From Mnemiopsis leidyi (taxonomy: Eukaryota; Ctenophora; Tentaculata; Lobata; Bolinopsidae), in the NCBI GenBank assembly GCA_000226015.1, contig JH157226.1:56430-120429 (forward strand): 64,000 nt of DNA, written 5' to 3'. Shown one piece after another: positions 1 through 10,928 of this stretch; position 1 is the first letter of the stretch, and every line of letters starts with the position of its first letter. The notes under the pieces are model-generated. The model did not search any database and had not been told where the DNA came from. It saw only the letters and a program-made list of their open reading frames with translations. A program made the translations under genes and the position numbers.

Positions 1-354
1 GCTGGAAACCATATCAAGCTGTTGTAACAAGGACACCCAGATATTTTTCTGGGATGTTATCCGCAATGCCGAGTGGGAGGAGGTGAGAGATGTGGTGCAG
101 AGACACAGCAAGACAGGGTTTCCAATGCTCTATTGCTCTCCAGACAAGAAATGTGGGAGAAGGTGGAGCAAGCAAAGTTCCGGTTGACCAAGTATGAGGA
201 TTTCACACCGTACATTCTGCCCGGTCTGAAAGTCCTGTCCAGGGAGAGCAAACGGAGGGATCCAGATACTGATAATCTGACCTATCCGCTATTTTGCAAA
301 CATTTTGCGGAGGGGAAAATGGCCTACGTTACTTTCTACTTTTCATTGCAGTAG
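1..354 (+). pseudogene. 3' part of a broken SAM methyltransferase copy
   Basis: The window opens inside a third copy of the methyltransferase family seen at 1110-1922. From base 1 it matches that gene from about 1577 onward and continues through the stop into a homologous 3' UTR. Relative to the intact copy it carries an 8-base insertion (tattgctc, near 131-138), which shifts the frame before the last 70 or so codons. The C-terminal part is open only in the shifted frame from 73 to 354. I read it as a decayed tandem duplicate, although the start lies outside the window and an assembly error at the edge cannot be excluded. Confidence 0.8.
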
Positions 355-1109
355 AGACTAAAACATGATTAACCCGGTTTTTTAACATTTTACACGATTA
401 ATGTCCAATTTGATCATAAAAATTTTGCTTAACTTTAACCTTGCATTTCTTATAATTTACTTGTAATCTTTTTTACTTATAATCATGATCTTGTGTTCCT
501 TATACATTTCGTAAATTAAGTGAATTTTTTACCCAAGGTCTTCTATTTTCTAGAAGCCATAAGCATTGCATGACTAGTTACTAATCAGATAAGAATGACC
601 ATTTTTTCTGTTTGTCACAACTCAGCTGATGGAACTAAGGTCAAACAAAAAATTTTAACGATTTAAACTAAGATTACAGCAATTTCTTTATTGTAACTTT
701 TTGTATTATTGTACATTTATTATGATTATTGAAATCATTTTACATTTTTGGTGATTACTAAGTTCCTATCAATAATTGCGGACAATGAATTATCAACGAT
801 GTAGTGATATACTTTCTTTCCATCGCTGACAAGCTGGCTGGCTGACTCACTGACTGACTGACTCACTGACTGACTGAGTCACTGACTGAGTCACTGACTG
901 ACTCACTGACTGACTCACTGACTCACTGACTCACTGACTCACTGACTGTGTCACTGACTGACTCACTGACTGACTCATTGACTGACTCACTGACTGACTT
1001 AATGCAACTGACTGACTGGCTGACTCAATTATGTGATTTCAATTCGTACCAATTTATAACTCTCGGCTAAATAATTCAAACTTCCCAATAGCAAAGTTTT
1101 TTCACAACT
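355..1109. repeat. Intergenic spacer with ACTG-type tandem repeat (835-1018)
   Basis: The first part is AT-rich 3' flank homologous to the 3' flank of the next copy. From about 835 to 1018 there is an irregular array built from actg and actc words (gactgactcactgactg and variants), roughly 180 bases long. It ends about 90 bases before the methyltransferase start, in the likely promoter region. No coding potential is seen. Confidence 0.8.
1069..1109 (+). promoter_or_regulatory. Conserved 5' leader of methyltransferase copy 2
   Basis: The bases just before the ATG (aaataattca, then agcaaagttt) recur at the same place before the other intact copy (6308-6350). The spacers further upstream are unrelated. 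This probably marks the transcription start and 5' UTR shared by the paralogues. No clear TATA box can be assigned. Confidence 0.4.
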
Positions 1110-1922
1110 ATGTCGCCAAAAGACAATGACGCACAAACGAACTACTCAAGCAAAGTCTTCAACGACATGTGGGAGGATTTGGCTCCCGGTTACTATAACT
1201 TCGGTCGATTCGATCCCAACACGGACATCTCGACCATAACGAACTTGGTAGATGGCAATGAGAACATGGTGCGCTACATAATCTCCCAGTTAGGGATCAC
1301 CAAAGACTCCTACCTCCTAGATCTTGGGTGCGGTAAGGGGATGTACACCGTCAGGATTGCCGAGATTACAGGCTGCAAGTTTGTAGGAGTGGAGCTGAAC
1401 AAGGAGTACGTGGAGCAGGAGTGTAAAGAGTTGGCGGAGAAACACGGGGTTGCTCAGCAGGGCGAGTTTGTGCAGTCCTGCATGGCGGATATCCCTGAAA
1501 GGATCAGAGGAGGACACTACACCCATATCATATCTCTCGGGGCGGCCTTGTACGTGCATGATAAGATGGACAAGTTGCTGGAAACCATATCAAGCTGTTG
1601 TAACAAGGACACCCAGATATTTTTCTGGGATGTTATCCGCAATGCCGAGTGGGAGGAGGTGAGAGATGTGGTGCAGAGACACAGCAAGACAGGGTTTCCA
1701 ATGCTCTCCAGACAAGAAATGTGGGAGAAGGTGGAGCAAGCAAAGTTCCGGTTGACCAAGTATGAGGATTTCACACCGTACATCCTGCCCGGTCTGAAAG
1801 TCCTGTCCAGGGAGAGCAAACGGAGGGATCCAGATACTGATAATCTGACCTATCCGCTATTTTGCGAGCATTTTGCGGAAGGGAAAATGGCCTACGTTAC
1901 TTTCTACTTTTCATTGCAGTAG
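1110..1922 (+). CDS. Class I SAM-dependent methyltransferase, intronless (copy 2)
   Basis: A 270-residue single-exon protein. The SAM-binding motif I is clear at about residues 69-76 (LLDLGCGKG), followed by an acidic residue at the end of strand 2 (VGVELNKEY, about 92-100), as expected for a Rossmann-fold methyltransferase. Motif IV-like (HIISLGAALYVHDKMDKLL) follows near residues 138-156. The N-terminal MWEDL..GYYNFG segment resembles small-molecule methyltransferases such as the tocopherol, phosphoethanolamine and sarcosine groups, so a small metabolite is the likelier substrate. The substrate cannot be told. There is no signal peptide or membrane segment, so it is probably cytosolic. It sits head-to-tail with a broken copy upstream and an intact paralogue at 6351. 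The start is supported by a conserved leader and by the matching start of the paralogue. Confidence 0.85.
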   Translation: MSPKDNDAQTNYSSKVFNDMWEDLAPGYYNFGRFDPNTDISTITNLVDGNENMVRYIISQLGITKDSYLLDLGCGKGMYTVRIAEITGCKFVGVELNKEYVEQECKELAEKHGVAQQGEFVQSCMADIPERIRGGHYTHIISLGAALYVHDKMDKLLETISSCCNKDTQIFFWDVIRNAEWEEVRDVVQRHSKTGFPMLSRQEMWEKVEQAKFRLTKYEDFTPYILPGLKVLSRESKRRDPDTDNLTYPLFCEHFAEGKMAYVTFYFSLQ

Positions 1923-4900
1923 AGACTGAAAGATGATTAACCCGGTTTTTAACATATTACACGATTAATGTATAATAATTTGATCATAAAAATTTCATTT
2001 TATGTATTTACAATCTTGTTTCTTATAATTTACTTATAATCTTCTGTTTTAAGTTTTGAGTTTTAATTTAGTTCTTCTGCGTAGACTTATCAGACATTTA
2101 CAATGTTCTTTGTATCTTCTTCGGGTTTGTTTTAAAGTTAGATAGTAATGATAATAATCTTCTGTTTCTCACAATTATAATTCTTTTGCGAATTTGCCAA
2201 CCCTAGGCTTTCTACTTTTTAGAAGCTATAAGAATGACCAGTTACTCCGATTTTTGCATTTGGAAATTCAGCTGGTTTTTACACGTTGTTAGACATATGG
2301 GACATCTTCTAACATTAAGTCTGGAACTTTTTATGACTTGCTAAAGAGCCGGCTTGGGACCACTAACGAGTTAAAAGCTACTTCGGGAACGCTTAAAAAC
2401 ACTAGAAATATTTATTGAGAACCAGCAAAGAACCACCTAGTAACAGGCTAATAAAGATGCCTTGGAGATCTGAAAAACCACTAAAGAACCAGTCAAGAAC
2501 CGGCTAAAAACCGCTTTAAACCGTTTAATAACCGCTAAATTATAACTGGCTAAGAACCGTGATCTACAATGACATATTGTTGGATTTTTGGAAGGGGTCA
2601 CAAATTTTTATCAATCAGAAGCAAGGAAGCACCTGTAGCATCTCATTGGTCACATTTATGACCCCTCCTCAAAATCGGAAGGCTTTGTCCTTCTTTACTA
2701 TAATATTAGTGCTTTTTTTCTAACCCTAACCCTAAGTCAAACCATTACCCTAACACTGATGCTAACGTCCGGCGAAATTTCTGGAAATGGCCTGGCAAGC
2801 TAACCCCACAAGACTACCGCAGATAAAGTCCGCTGTGAACTGACCACGAGATAATCTTGATCCAAACGCGAGAGTCGATACTTTCGTGGACAGAAAGTGA
2901 CAAACAAAAAGTCAAAACACGTCATTCATCAACCAGCGCATGAATTTAAGGAATGAAAGGAATGTTCAAGGAATGAAAATCATAATAAACCTAATTAAAT
3001 TATAAATTATGAACCATTATCACAGCACGCTAACCGATCAACCGATTTTAAAATTCGTCAGAACTGTCTTTAATATTTGATGACGAGGTTTAGTACAACT
3101 AATAACTAAAATCATGCTAAACCAGGAGTAGAAAGAAATATTGAGTCTCCTTCATAACTCCTGATCTTAGAACACATGTTCACGTTGCAAAACATAGCAA
3201 TAATCACACGAAAACTCGGAATTATTACAAACGTTGGGTTATATAGCGGGAATGGGAGAGGTAAAACAGGTAAGACAGGGCTATCTCATAGGTCACGCAG
3301 ACTGCCTAACCGGTATTTCCAGTATAAAAGTTGTTGCGATCGTATTCGTAGCATTGTGACTCTAGATTTCTGTCGCAACAAACTCATCAAGTACAGCTTT
3401 TAAGGTTGATTAAGCTTCTGATATCTATTATTGGAGTTACCGGATTTTAGTGGAATGTGTGCAACTCTGCTTTTTTTACACGTTCTCCGCGTCTTTCCGA
3501 TTGATAGAAGCCTATATTTACCAATAAGGATTTTAACTCATTCACTTTCTAAAGGTAGTATATCTTTTCTCCGTTGCAAGGAGAGCAGCTATTACAGTAG
3601 GTAAGATACATATTGCAGCCTTAATATTCTCTCTAGTAATTAGTGACCGTTGGATGTCCTGGATCTTTCAGTACGATGAGAAGTACGTATGGTACTGGGC
3701 TTGAAGTACGTACTGTACAGCTATTTTAAAAAGTACGTGCTTCTCATCTTAGATCTTTAAGTCATGAACAAGAGGATTATGCTATGACTTTAAACCTACG
3801 AAAAAATATATGAAAAATACCATAAACCTGTTTTTGAATGTTCCATCTCCCAAGGTGCCATGTTATTAGCATTTTCAGCTATGGTGGTTACTTGGATGGA
3901 TAACTATCAGTCTGGTCTAAATAAGACCCCAAATCCCCGACACTTGCAATTGGGACGAAATCTCTACCCTTTAGTGTCTAGTAACCGGGAAGTGTGGAGG
4001 TCACAAGTGAAATTATGGACTTTGAGAACAAGAAGCTCCGAGGATTAGATTTTCGTGGATAAGATCCATGCTGTACTCATTCAACTAGGCCATGATTATA
4101 AAGTTATATCAAGGTCATTTTAGAGGCAAGAGGGAAGAGTTTCCATTAATGATCTCGTAAAGTTTGGACCGGTGGCCGTTCATTCTTCCATGCAAATTGT
4201 TCACATATCTACCAATTACACATCTTTTTGCAAATGCAACACTGGACAAGGTGAATGATGTTTAAGTTTTACAGGTTCCAGGTGCCAACCTTACTTTTCG
4301 ACCGTTGACAGTGTTTGACTCTTTGTTTAAGATCATGTTGCAACATTTGCAATTCTTCTTTCTACGAGGTTCCGTTCTTCTTAACAAACTGAAAGAGTCT
4401 GCTTTTTTCTTCCTTGCTTGATGCAAGAGCCAGGGTCTTTAGGGCATTCACTTTCACTGAAACTAAGAGTGCTTTTTAGATGTGGCTCGTATTTTTGGAC
4501 TGCATTGACCAAGTCATCATCACTACAGGCAAGAGATATCACATTGCGCATCACCTATAAGGAGGAATCAATTTTACAACGTGCATATCATATCATATAT
4601 CAATTGTGAAAAGTAAAAAGTTATAGCAGCAGCAGCACATAAAAACCATTGACCAATGGTATACATTATAGATTTAATATTTACGCTTTTTACTCCGTAC
4701 TTGCTGCGAAAAATTTGAAAACGAAGTTTTAATACAGCTTCCGAATTGTAACCGGGTAATCCTCTAGGGCCGATCTAGTTACCGTGAACCTATTTATTAG
4801 ATTTCATTATTTCCTTTTCTAGCTTTTAGAGTTTTACGTTCACTCGAGCAGTTTTTTTAAATCGAATTTATCATTAATTTACTCATACTAAAATACAACA

Positions 4901-6350
4901 ACGGTTTATCAGGGTATTATATTTTCAAACAGGATTCAATCTTAATTAAATCTTTTGCCATCAGTATATCATCCATGATTTATTGCGATATAAGGTTACT
5001 AGCGGAGAATATTTCCAAACTTGGAGTTATCAGAAAATTAGATTCGGAAAAATATGGGCACTGTTAACCAAGGACAAGTTATGCACCGATACCGATTACA
5101 AACGACATGTATCATTGAATCAAAGGGTCGAGAATATTCTCTGAGCGTGGTCAAACTAAAAATAGCTGTACGTTAAATCTAATATTATTAATTGAAAAAG
5201 TGAGTAATTGTTCGTTTTGTTAAATGTTATGAGTTGACTGCCCTGTTTTTGTCTGTATGTTTGAGGTGACGAAGGTTTTAGAAACTTAAATAGTTTTTAA
5301 AAAGTTAACCATATATCTGCTCTGAGACCACAATGTCAAGATTGCAGTTCAAGTGTAAAACTCTAACACGTGACACGTGACATAGTTGGATTAGCTGATT
5401 AGGGCCACCAGTTTGCAGACTGAAAGTACAGGCATTGATTTATACAAATTTCCCTTATTTTTACATATAATTTTATCAAATCAGAAAGATTATCAGTGTA
5501 ACTGTAACGACAAAAATTGCTTCAAATAATCTGATAATTGGTATCATAATGGCGTACACCCACATTTAATACTTTAACAACATCAGCAACACATGACTTC
5601 TCATTGTTCTTAGATTAAATCCAAACTATTACAGAAGCTGCATTATTTTATTCTAAAGCATAATTCCACTCAGAAGAACTTTAATAACGTTAACTTCCTT
5701 CATAAAAGTTTCTTGCAGTAACATCATTCCTACTCTATGTTGCTAACTAGAAGATTTGCCGCGTTTCAACATAACATAAATTCAAGGCATCATCATGACG
5801 GACTACCCGGGCTTTATTTTATACTTTCACAGTACGGCAACATTGCCAGGTAAAATCGTCATTTATTCCACGGCTAAAATCGAAAATACTCAATTTCAAC
5901 TAGCCGCACCGCCATGACTGCAAGCCGCCAGATAAGTAACCCAAAACGTCGCACCCGGACACCGAAACTCACACATTCAGTGAGAACTTTTTTTTAACTT
6001 CCTTCATCTGTGATTCTTAAAACAACAACCTTAGTTTTATTATTTACGTTGAGGTTTGTTGCTGCAGAAAATTTGGAACGTTTTAACATTGACCGGTTTA
6101 AAGGGTAATTATTCTTTAAAAAGTTTCTCTCTATATATTTTTATAAGTATAACTGTTTATTTTATAAGTACTGTTTATGTTTTGTTGTAATCTTGTCATT
6201 TTTACCGTTTTACAGCTTAAGTGCCTGATTGACACTCACTCTCAAACCCATCCGGAATCACTCTTAAATCAAACGAGCCTAAATCTAGCTAATTCTTTAC
6301 TCGCAAATAAATAATTCAGATTTCCTCTCAGCAAAGTTTAATTCAAAACC
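1923..6350. other. Intergenic, no gene recognised
   Basis: About 4.4 kb between the methyltransferase copies. It opens with a 3' UTR homologous to that of the left copy. Positions 2340-2560 hold a degenerate short repeat of the type aagaaccggctaaaaaccgc. A lone ccctaaccctaa near 2723 is too short to be telomeric. The remaining open frames are short, without recognisable motifs, and look like chance. Confidence 0.6.
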
Positions 6351-7163
6351 ATGTCGACGGTAAACAAAGATGCACAAACTAATTACTCCAGTAAACTCTT
6401 CAACGACATGTGGGAAGATTTGTGCCCCGGTTACTATAACTACGGTCGTACCGAACCCAACACGGACATCTCAACCATAACAAACTTGGTTGCTGCTAAC
6501 GAAAACATGACACACTACATAATATCCCAGTTAGGGATCACTAAAGACTCCTACCTCCTAGATCTTGGGTGCGGTAAGGGGATGTACACCGTCAGGATTG
6601 CCGAGATTACAGGCTGCAAGTTTGTAGGAGTGGAGCTGAACAAGGAGTACGTGGAGCAGGACTGTAGAGAGTTGGCGGAGAAACACGGGGTTGCTCAGCA
6701 GGGCGAGTTTGTGCAGTCATGCATGGCGGATATCCCCGATCGGATCAGAGGAGGACACTACACCCATATCATATCTCTCGGGGCGGCCTTGTACGTGCAT
6801 AATAAAATGGACAAGTTGCTGGAAACCATATCAAGCTGTTGTAACAAGGACACCCAGATATTTTTCTGGGATGTTATCCGCAATGCCGAGTGGGAGGAGG
6901 TGAGGGATGTGCTACAAAGGCACATAAAGATAGATTTTCCTCTGCTTACCAAACAAGAAATGCTGGAGAAGATGGAGCAAGCAAAGCTCCGGCTCACCAA
7001 CTTTGAGGATTTCACACCGTACATTCTGCCAGGTGTGAAAGTGGCGTCCAGGGAAAGCAAGAGAAGGGACCCAGATACCGATAATCTGACGTATCCGCTC
7101 TGGTGCGAGCATTTTGCGGAGGGGAAAATGGCTTACGTCGCTTTCTACTTTTCATTGCAGTAG
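6351..7163 (+). CDS. Class I SAM-dependent methyltransferase, intronless (copy 3)
   Basis: A 270-residue paralogue of the gene at 1110, same length and same strand, with motif I LLDLGCGKG at the same place. The protein ends in the same FYFSLQ. At the nucleotide level the middle (about 6522-6905) is nearly identical to 1281-1670, including third codon positions. The first 180 and last 250 bases differ much more, which is the signature of gene conversion within a tandem pair. Both reading frames are intact, so both are probably functional. Sequence differences concentrated in the N- and C-terminal parts may tune the substrate. The reaction is inferred to be methyl transfer from SAM to an unknown acceptor. 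Confidence 0.85.
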   Translation: MSTVNKDAQTNYSSKLFNDMWEDLCPGYYNYGRTEPNTDISTITNLVAANENMTHYIISQLGITKDSYLLDLGCGKGMYTVRIAEITGCKFVGVELNKEYVEQDCRELAEKHGVAQQGEFVQSCMADIPDRIRGGHYTHIISLGAALYVHNKMDKLLETISSCCNKDTQIFFWDVIRNAEWEEVRDVLQRHIKIDFPLLTKQEMLEKMEQAKLRLTNFEDFTPYILPGVKVASRESKRRDPDTDNLTYPLWCEHFAEGKMAYVAFYFSLQ

Positions 7164-10100
7164 AGATTAAGACTTTTTGATAAACTGGTTAAATATATAA
7201 TTTGATGATATATGGTTCTATGGAATAGTCTAATATTTTTACTATTTTTAAGAGACTGAGTGCATGCCTGTCTTTAGCTTGGCAGGAGTGTGAAGGGGGT
7301 ATACGAGGAGTGGGGATGGGCTGCTATGGAGACAAGATATATCCTTAACCTTAATCCAAAGAAGACAGCTTACAGTTATAAGGCACGGTCCCGCTCTGTT
7401 TAGTGGATATCAAAGTCTGCCATAAATTCGTTGGTGATACTGACTGGTAATTGACAATTGTGTGTACTTGAATTTTCCCCGTTTGAGGAGTAAGGATCTC
7501 TCTAGTCTGAGGGTACCATAGGCTTGTATAAACTTTCTGACCTCATTCGCTTGAAGTTTGAAGATAATCATAAATTCAATAGTGTCGATTTGTGATATAT
7601 CGGGAATACTCTCCATGGCAGTAGCAACCGTCGTTATTCGGAGTACTGGTGCTTGTAGTTGTAATCTTGTACTTTCGGAGTTTTGTTGCATTTATTTTGG
7701 TGAAGTGGATCTTATAAAATTGTTACAGCAGTAGGGTTATTATTCTAATCTCTAAAGTACAGCTTTGAACTGCGAGAGTGCTGCAGAGTCAAGTTTTGGA
7801 AGCGAGTTATGTGCCCGCCTCGGCTATAGCTGTGAATGTCCTTGCTGTATTGTATGTTAGACAAGAAACTGAAGCAGCTGGCCGCTGGGTTATGTGCAGG
7901 CTCAATTGTTTACACTCACCTTAATAAATATAATATGTTCGTTAAATACATTCTCTCGATCTAATAATAATAAGTGTTACCGCGACAAGCGACACGAAAC
8001 GTTTAAACGTATAAAGCACTGCACTTACAGCTTTTTGACCAAATTCGAGACAAATAAATTCGCTTCTTTTCTTATCTAAATAACTTGTGCTCATGAAGAG
8101 ATCACACTCGTTTTACAAACAGCTAATTAAATACACAGACTTTGTGGGTCACGTGATCTTTTCAACAGGTATAATGCTACACTAGTTCTGTATTTTCTGC
8201 AGTGCGGACCCGAGCCAACTGTTTTGAATTTGTGAGACTGAAAGGCGATATATAATAATACGCTGTCGACGCGATCACCAACCCGACACCCTTAAACCTT
8301 TTTTGCTCTTTCTTTCTGTGCACGTAGATGAAATTTATCAAAGAAATTTTCCAATTTGGCTGATTTGGGCCAAAATTTCGATTGGCTTTTGGTAAAATAA
8401 TCATTATCACTAATGATAATTCACAATAGTGCATCGAAAAACGGGCTATTGGTATAGATTAAATCAAGAACGCAAGCGCGCGCGCTGAAGCGCGTTCGAT
8501 CATCACAGTGAATGTAAAACTTGACTTTCACAACATGTTTTTTATGTTTGGCGATGGCGCACTCCATAGATCCAAATATGTATTTCTCAAATGCCACAAT
8601 CCATCCGCAACAAGGTGGATCGGCATCAGTTATCCACAGCGTACTTTTTTTGAGCCAAACCACTTGTTATAATACCAGGTCCGAATCCGTCAAATGTCAC
8701 ACATGTGACAAAAAGTGATGTTTTCAAAACATCCCCGGACGAGGCCAATATGGGCCGCATTTATTTGGTATTAATGGCAGTAGTAATCCTACGAAATTTG
8801 GAAGTGATTGGCCGTCTGAAAGTGTGATCTGGGCGTGGTCTTAAAATGGCACCACTATCAAAAAAATTGACACCAGCTATCCACAGAGAACTTTTATGAG
8901 CCAAAACCACTTTTTATAAAACCAGATCGGTAGACGACGCCAGATCGGTTGACCTAGTCAAGACTTCCGTCTACAGTGAGTTTGGGACGAATCGGCCAAA
9001 TGTCACACTTTTAACGTGACACATGTGACAAAAAACTTATGTTTCCAAAACATGCCCGGATCGGGCAAATATGGGTTCGGTATTGATGCCAGTAGTTATC
9101 CTAAAAAGTTTGGTGATGACTTGCCGTCTGGAAGTGAATACGGGAAAAATACTGTACGTAGAACTGCTAGCATTAAAACTACAATATAAATCTATAATAA
9201 TTTTAAACATAAATTCACCTTAATGAGTTATGATAAAATCATATGTTTATGCAATGTTATGTACATTCCAAGATGAGATGTACATTCAAACCGAGTTACA
9301 ATGCGCTTTGGTATAGGGTTGTGAAGCTAGATCCCTAACTTATGAAAATCGACTTTTTATGCCGCATTTTTATGGTAACTTTACATTTTTTCACACAAAA
9401 ACTGACATAATTAAGCTTGTGAATAACGTCAGGGCAAATCCTTTAGTATTTTTGATTCCTTGGAGTATTGGCTATCGCCTGCTGTAAAGATACAGCATAC
9501 TTCTAAAGAAAAGTTTTGGCGACAAAGCTTCAAAGTGGCGTACCCCTTTACACACGCTTAAAGAAAGAGGAACTGGTACCATGCTCTCGCCCGGGGGTGA
9601 CAATACTCACTTGATGTACTAAGGAAAAATAAAAAGAACTATACTTAAAGAATAATACTTCCGTAGACTGGAAATAATTAACAAAAAGTACACAATAGCG
9701 ACTAAACATCAACCAGTACGTAAATCAAGAATAAAATTCGTACATACTTTATTACTTTACTGCACAGTGCACCCTCATCATAAACACAATACATAAAATA
9801 AATCAACTAAATGCTTGAAAATTTTGTTTTAATATATATTTTATCCTAAAAAACTAAAAGGGGTTGCAGCGATAGGTCATTAACCTATTTGACAATGTGA
9901 TAAGATAAATGATCTGTGTGATAAAATAAATGATCTATTTTTTGCAAAAATTCAACATTTTTAGAGAAGTAAATAAATATTTGTAGGTAAGGTATAGAGG
10001 TGCAAAACAAAACTCCGGAATGTCTTATAACAAGAATGGTGCCCGCTTAGTTTGGTCTCAGGCGGACGCTAGATTTCCATTTCTCTTTTAGACTAAATAC

Positions 10101-10928
10101 CGCTAAAAACATAAATAAAGTTGCAGCCATTGTATGCTAGATACTGTGATGAATGATGATATGAATTTACTACGAAGTTGCAGTTATTGTAAGCTTCTAT
10201 CCTGTTCAACAGCTAACTGAGAGTTTAACTAACTAGACCCTAGCTAGACGGAACGTATCTATATTGCGTATCGACTGTTAATGGTCAACATATTTGTTAT
10301 ATTACCAAGCACGAGCGTTGACCCTGAACCACAGTCGACTTTCGACGCTACAAAGTCTAGTATAGGTGAAACTGAAAGATACGAACGCAGGCACACTTAA
10401 ATGGTGGCAACATCGCGTCAAGAACTCAGCTGAGTGCTGCGCGTTTCTAAAACTCTACATGATATAGCCTTGCGGAGTTTAACACATACAGGCCTCTGTC
10501 ACACCGGACACCACCAAATTAACCTACCTACCTACCTACCCAACCCACAACAAAATCCGACCTCGTTAAACCATCTACTTTACTTCTTTGGTGCTTTTCG
10601 GAGATGTTTAAAACAGCCACCAAACTGTAATCTTCTAGCTACTGTAATCCTATTGGAAAACTTATGTGAATTCGCCATATTTGACATTACGTATGGAACA
10701 GGAGCAGACTCTCAGCACATCTAAAATAAAATAAAATCAGAAAATGTTATTTAAATTCCTATTCAACACTCTCAAAGCTATAAACGACCTAAATATAAAT
10801 ACAGCCTGATCTACAATCTGTTATATATCCGACTGTGTGTTTTGTAATCAGCACATCTCCATACTGGGATGAGTCGGAGGATGAGCTCCAACTTTCAACA
10901 ATATAACAACTCTATCATTTAATTCGAT
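7164..10928. other. Intergenic, repeats only
   Basis: No gene is recognised in these 3.8 kb. A diverged repeat occurs twice, at 8627-8835 and 8871-9145. Both copies share atccacag, gagccaaa, tcacacatgtgaca and a block with caaatatggg. The rest is AT-rich with short chance open frames. The 93-codon minus frame at 7410-7691 has no motif I know. Confidence 0.6.

Noticed and set aside
2720-2760. Telomere-like ccctaaccctaa
   Set aside because: Only two full units and a few degenerate ones, so a chance or ancient interstitial trace.
7410-7691. 93-codon minus frame
   Set aside because: No motif, signal or repeat, and no support beyond being open in AT-rich DNA.
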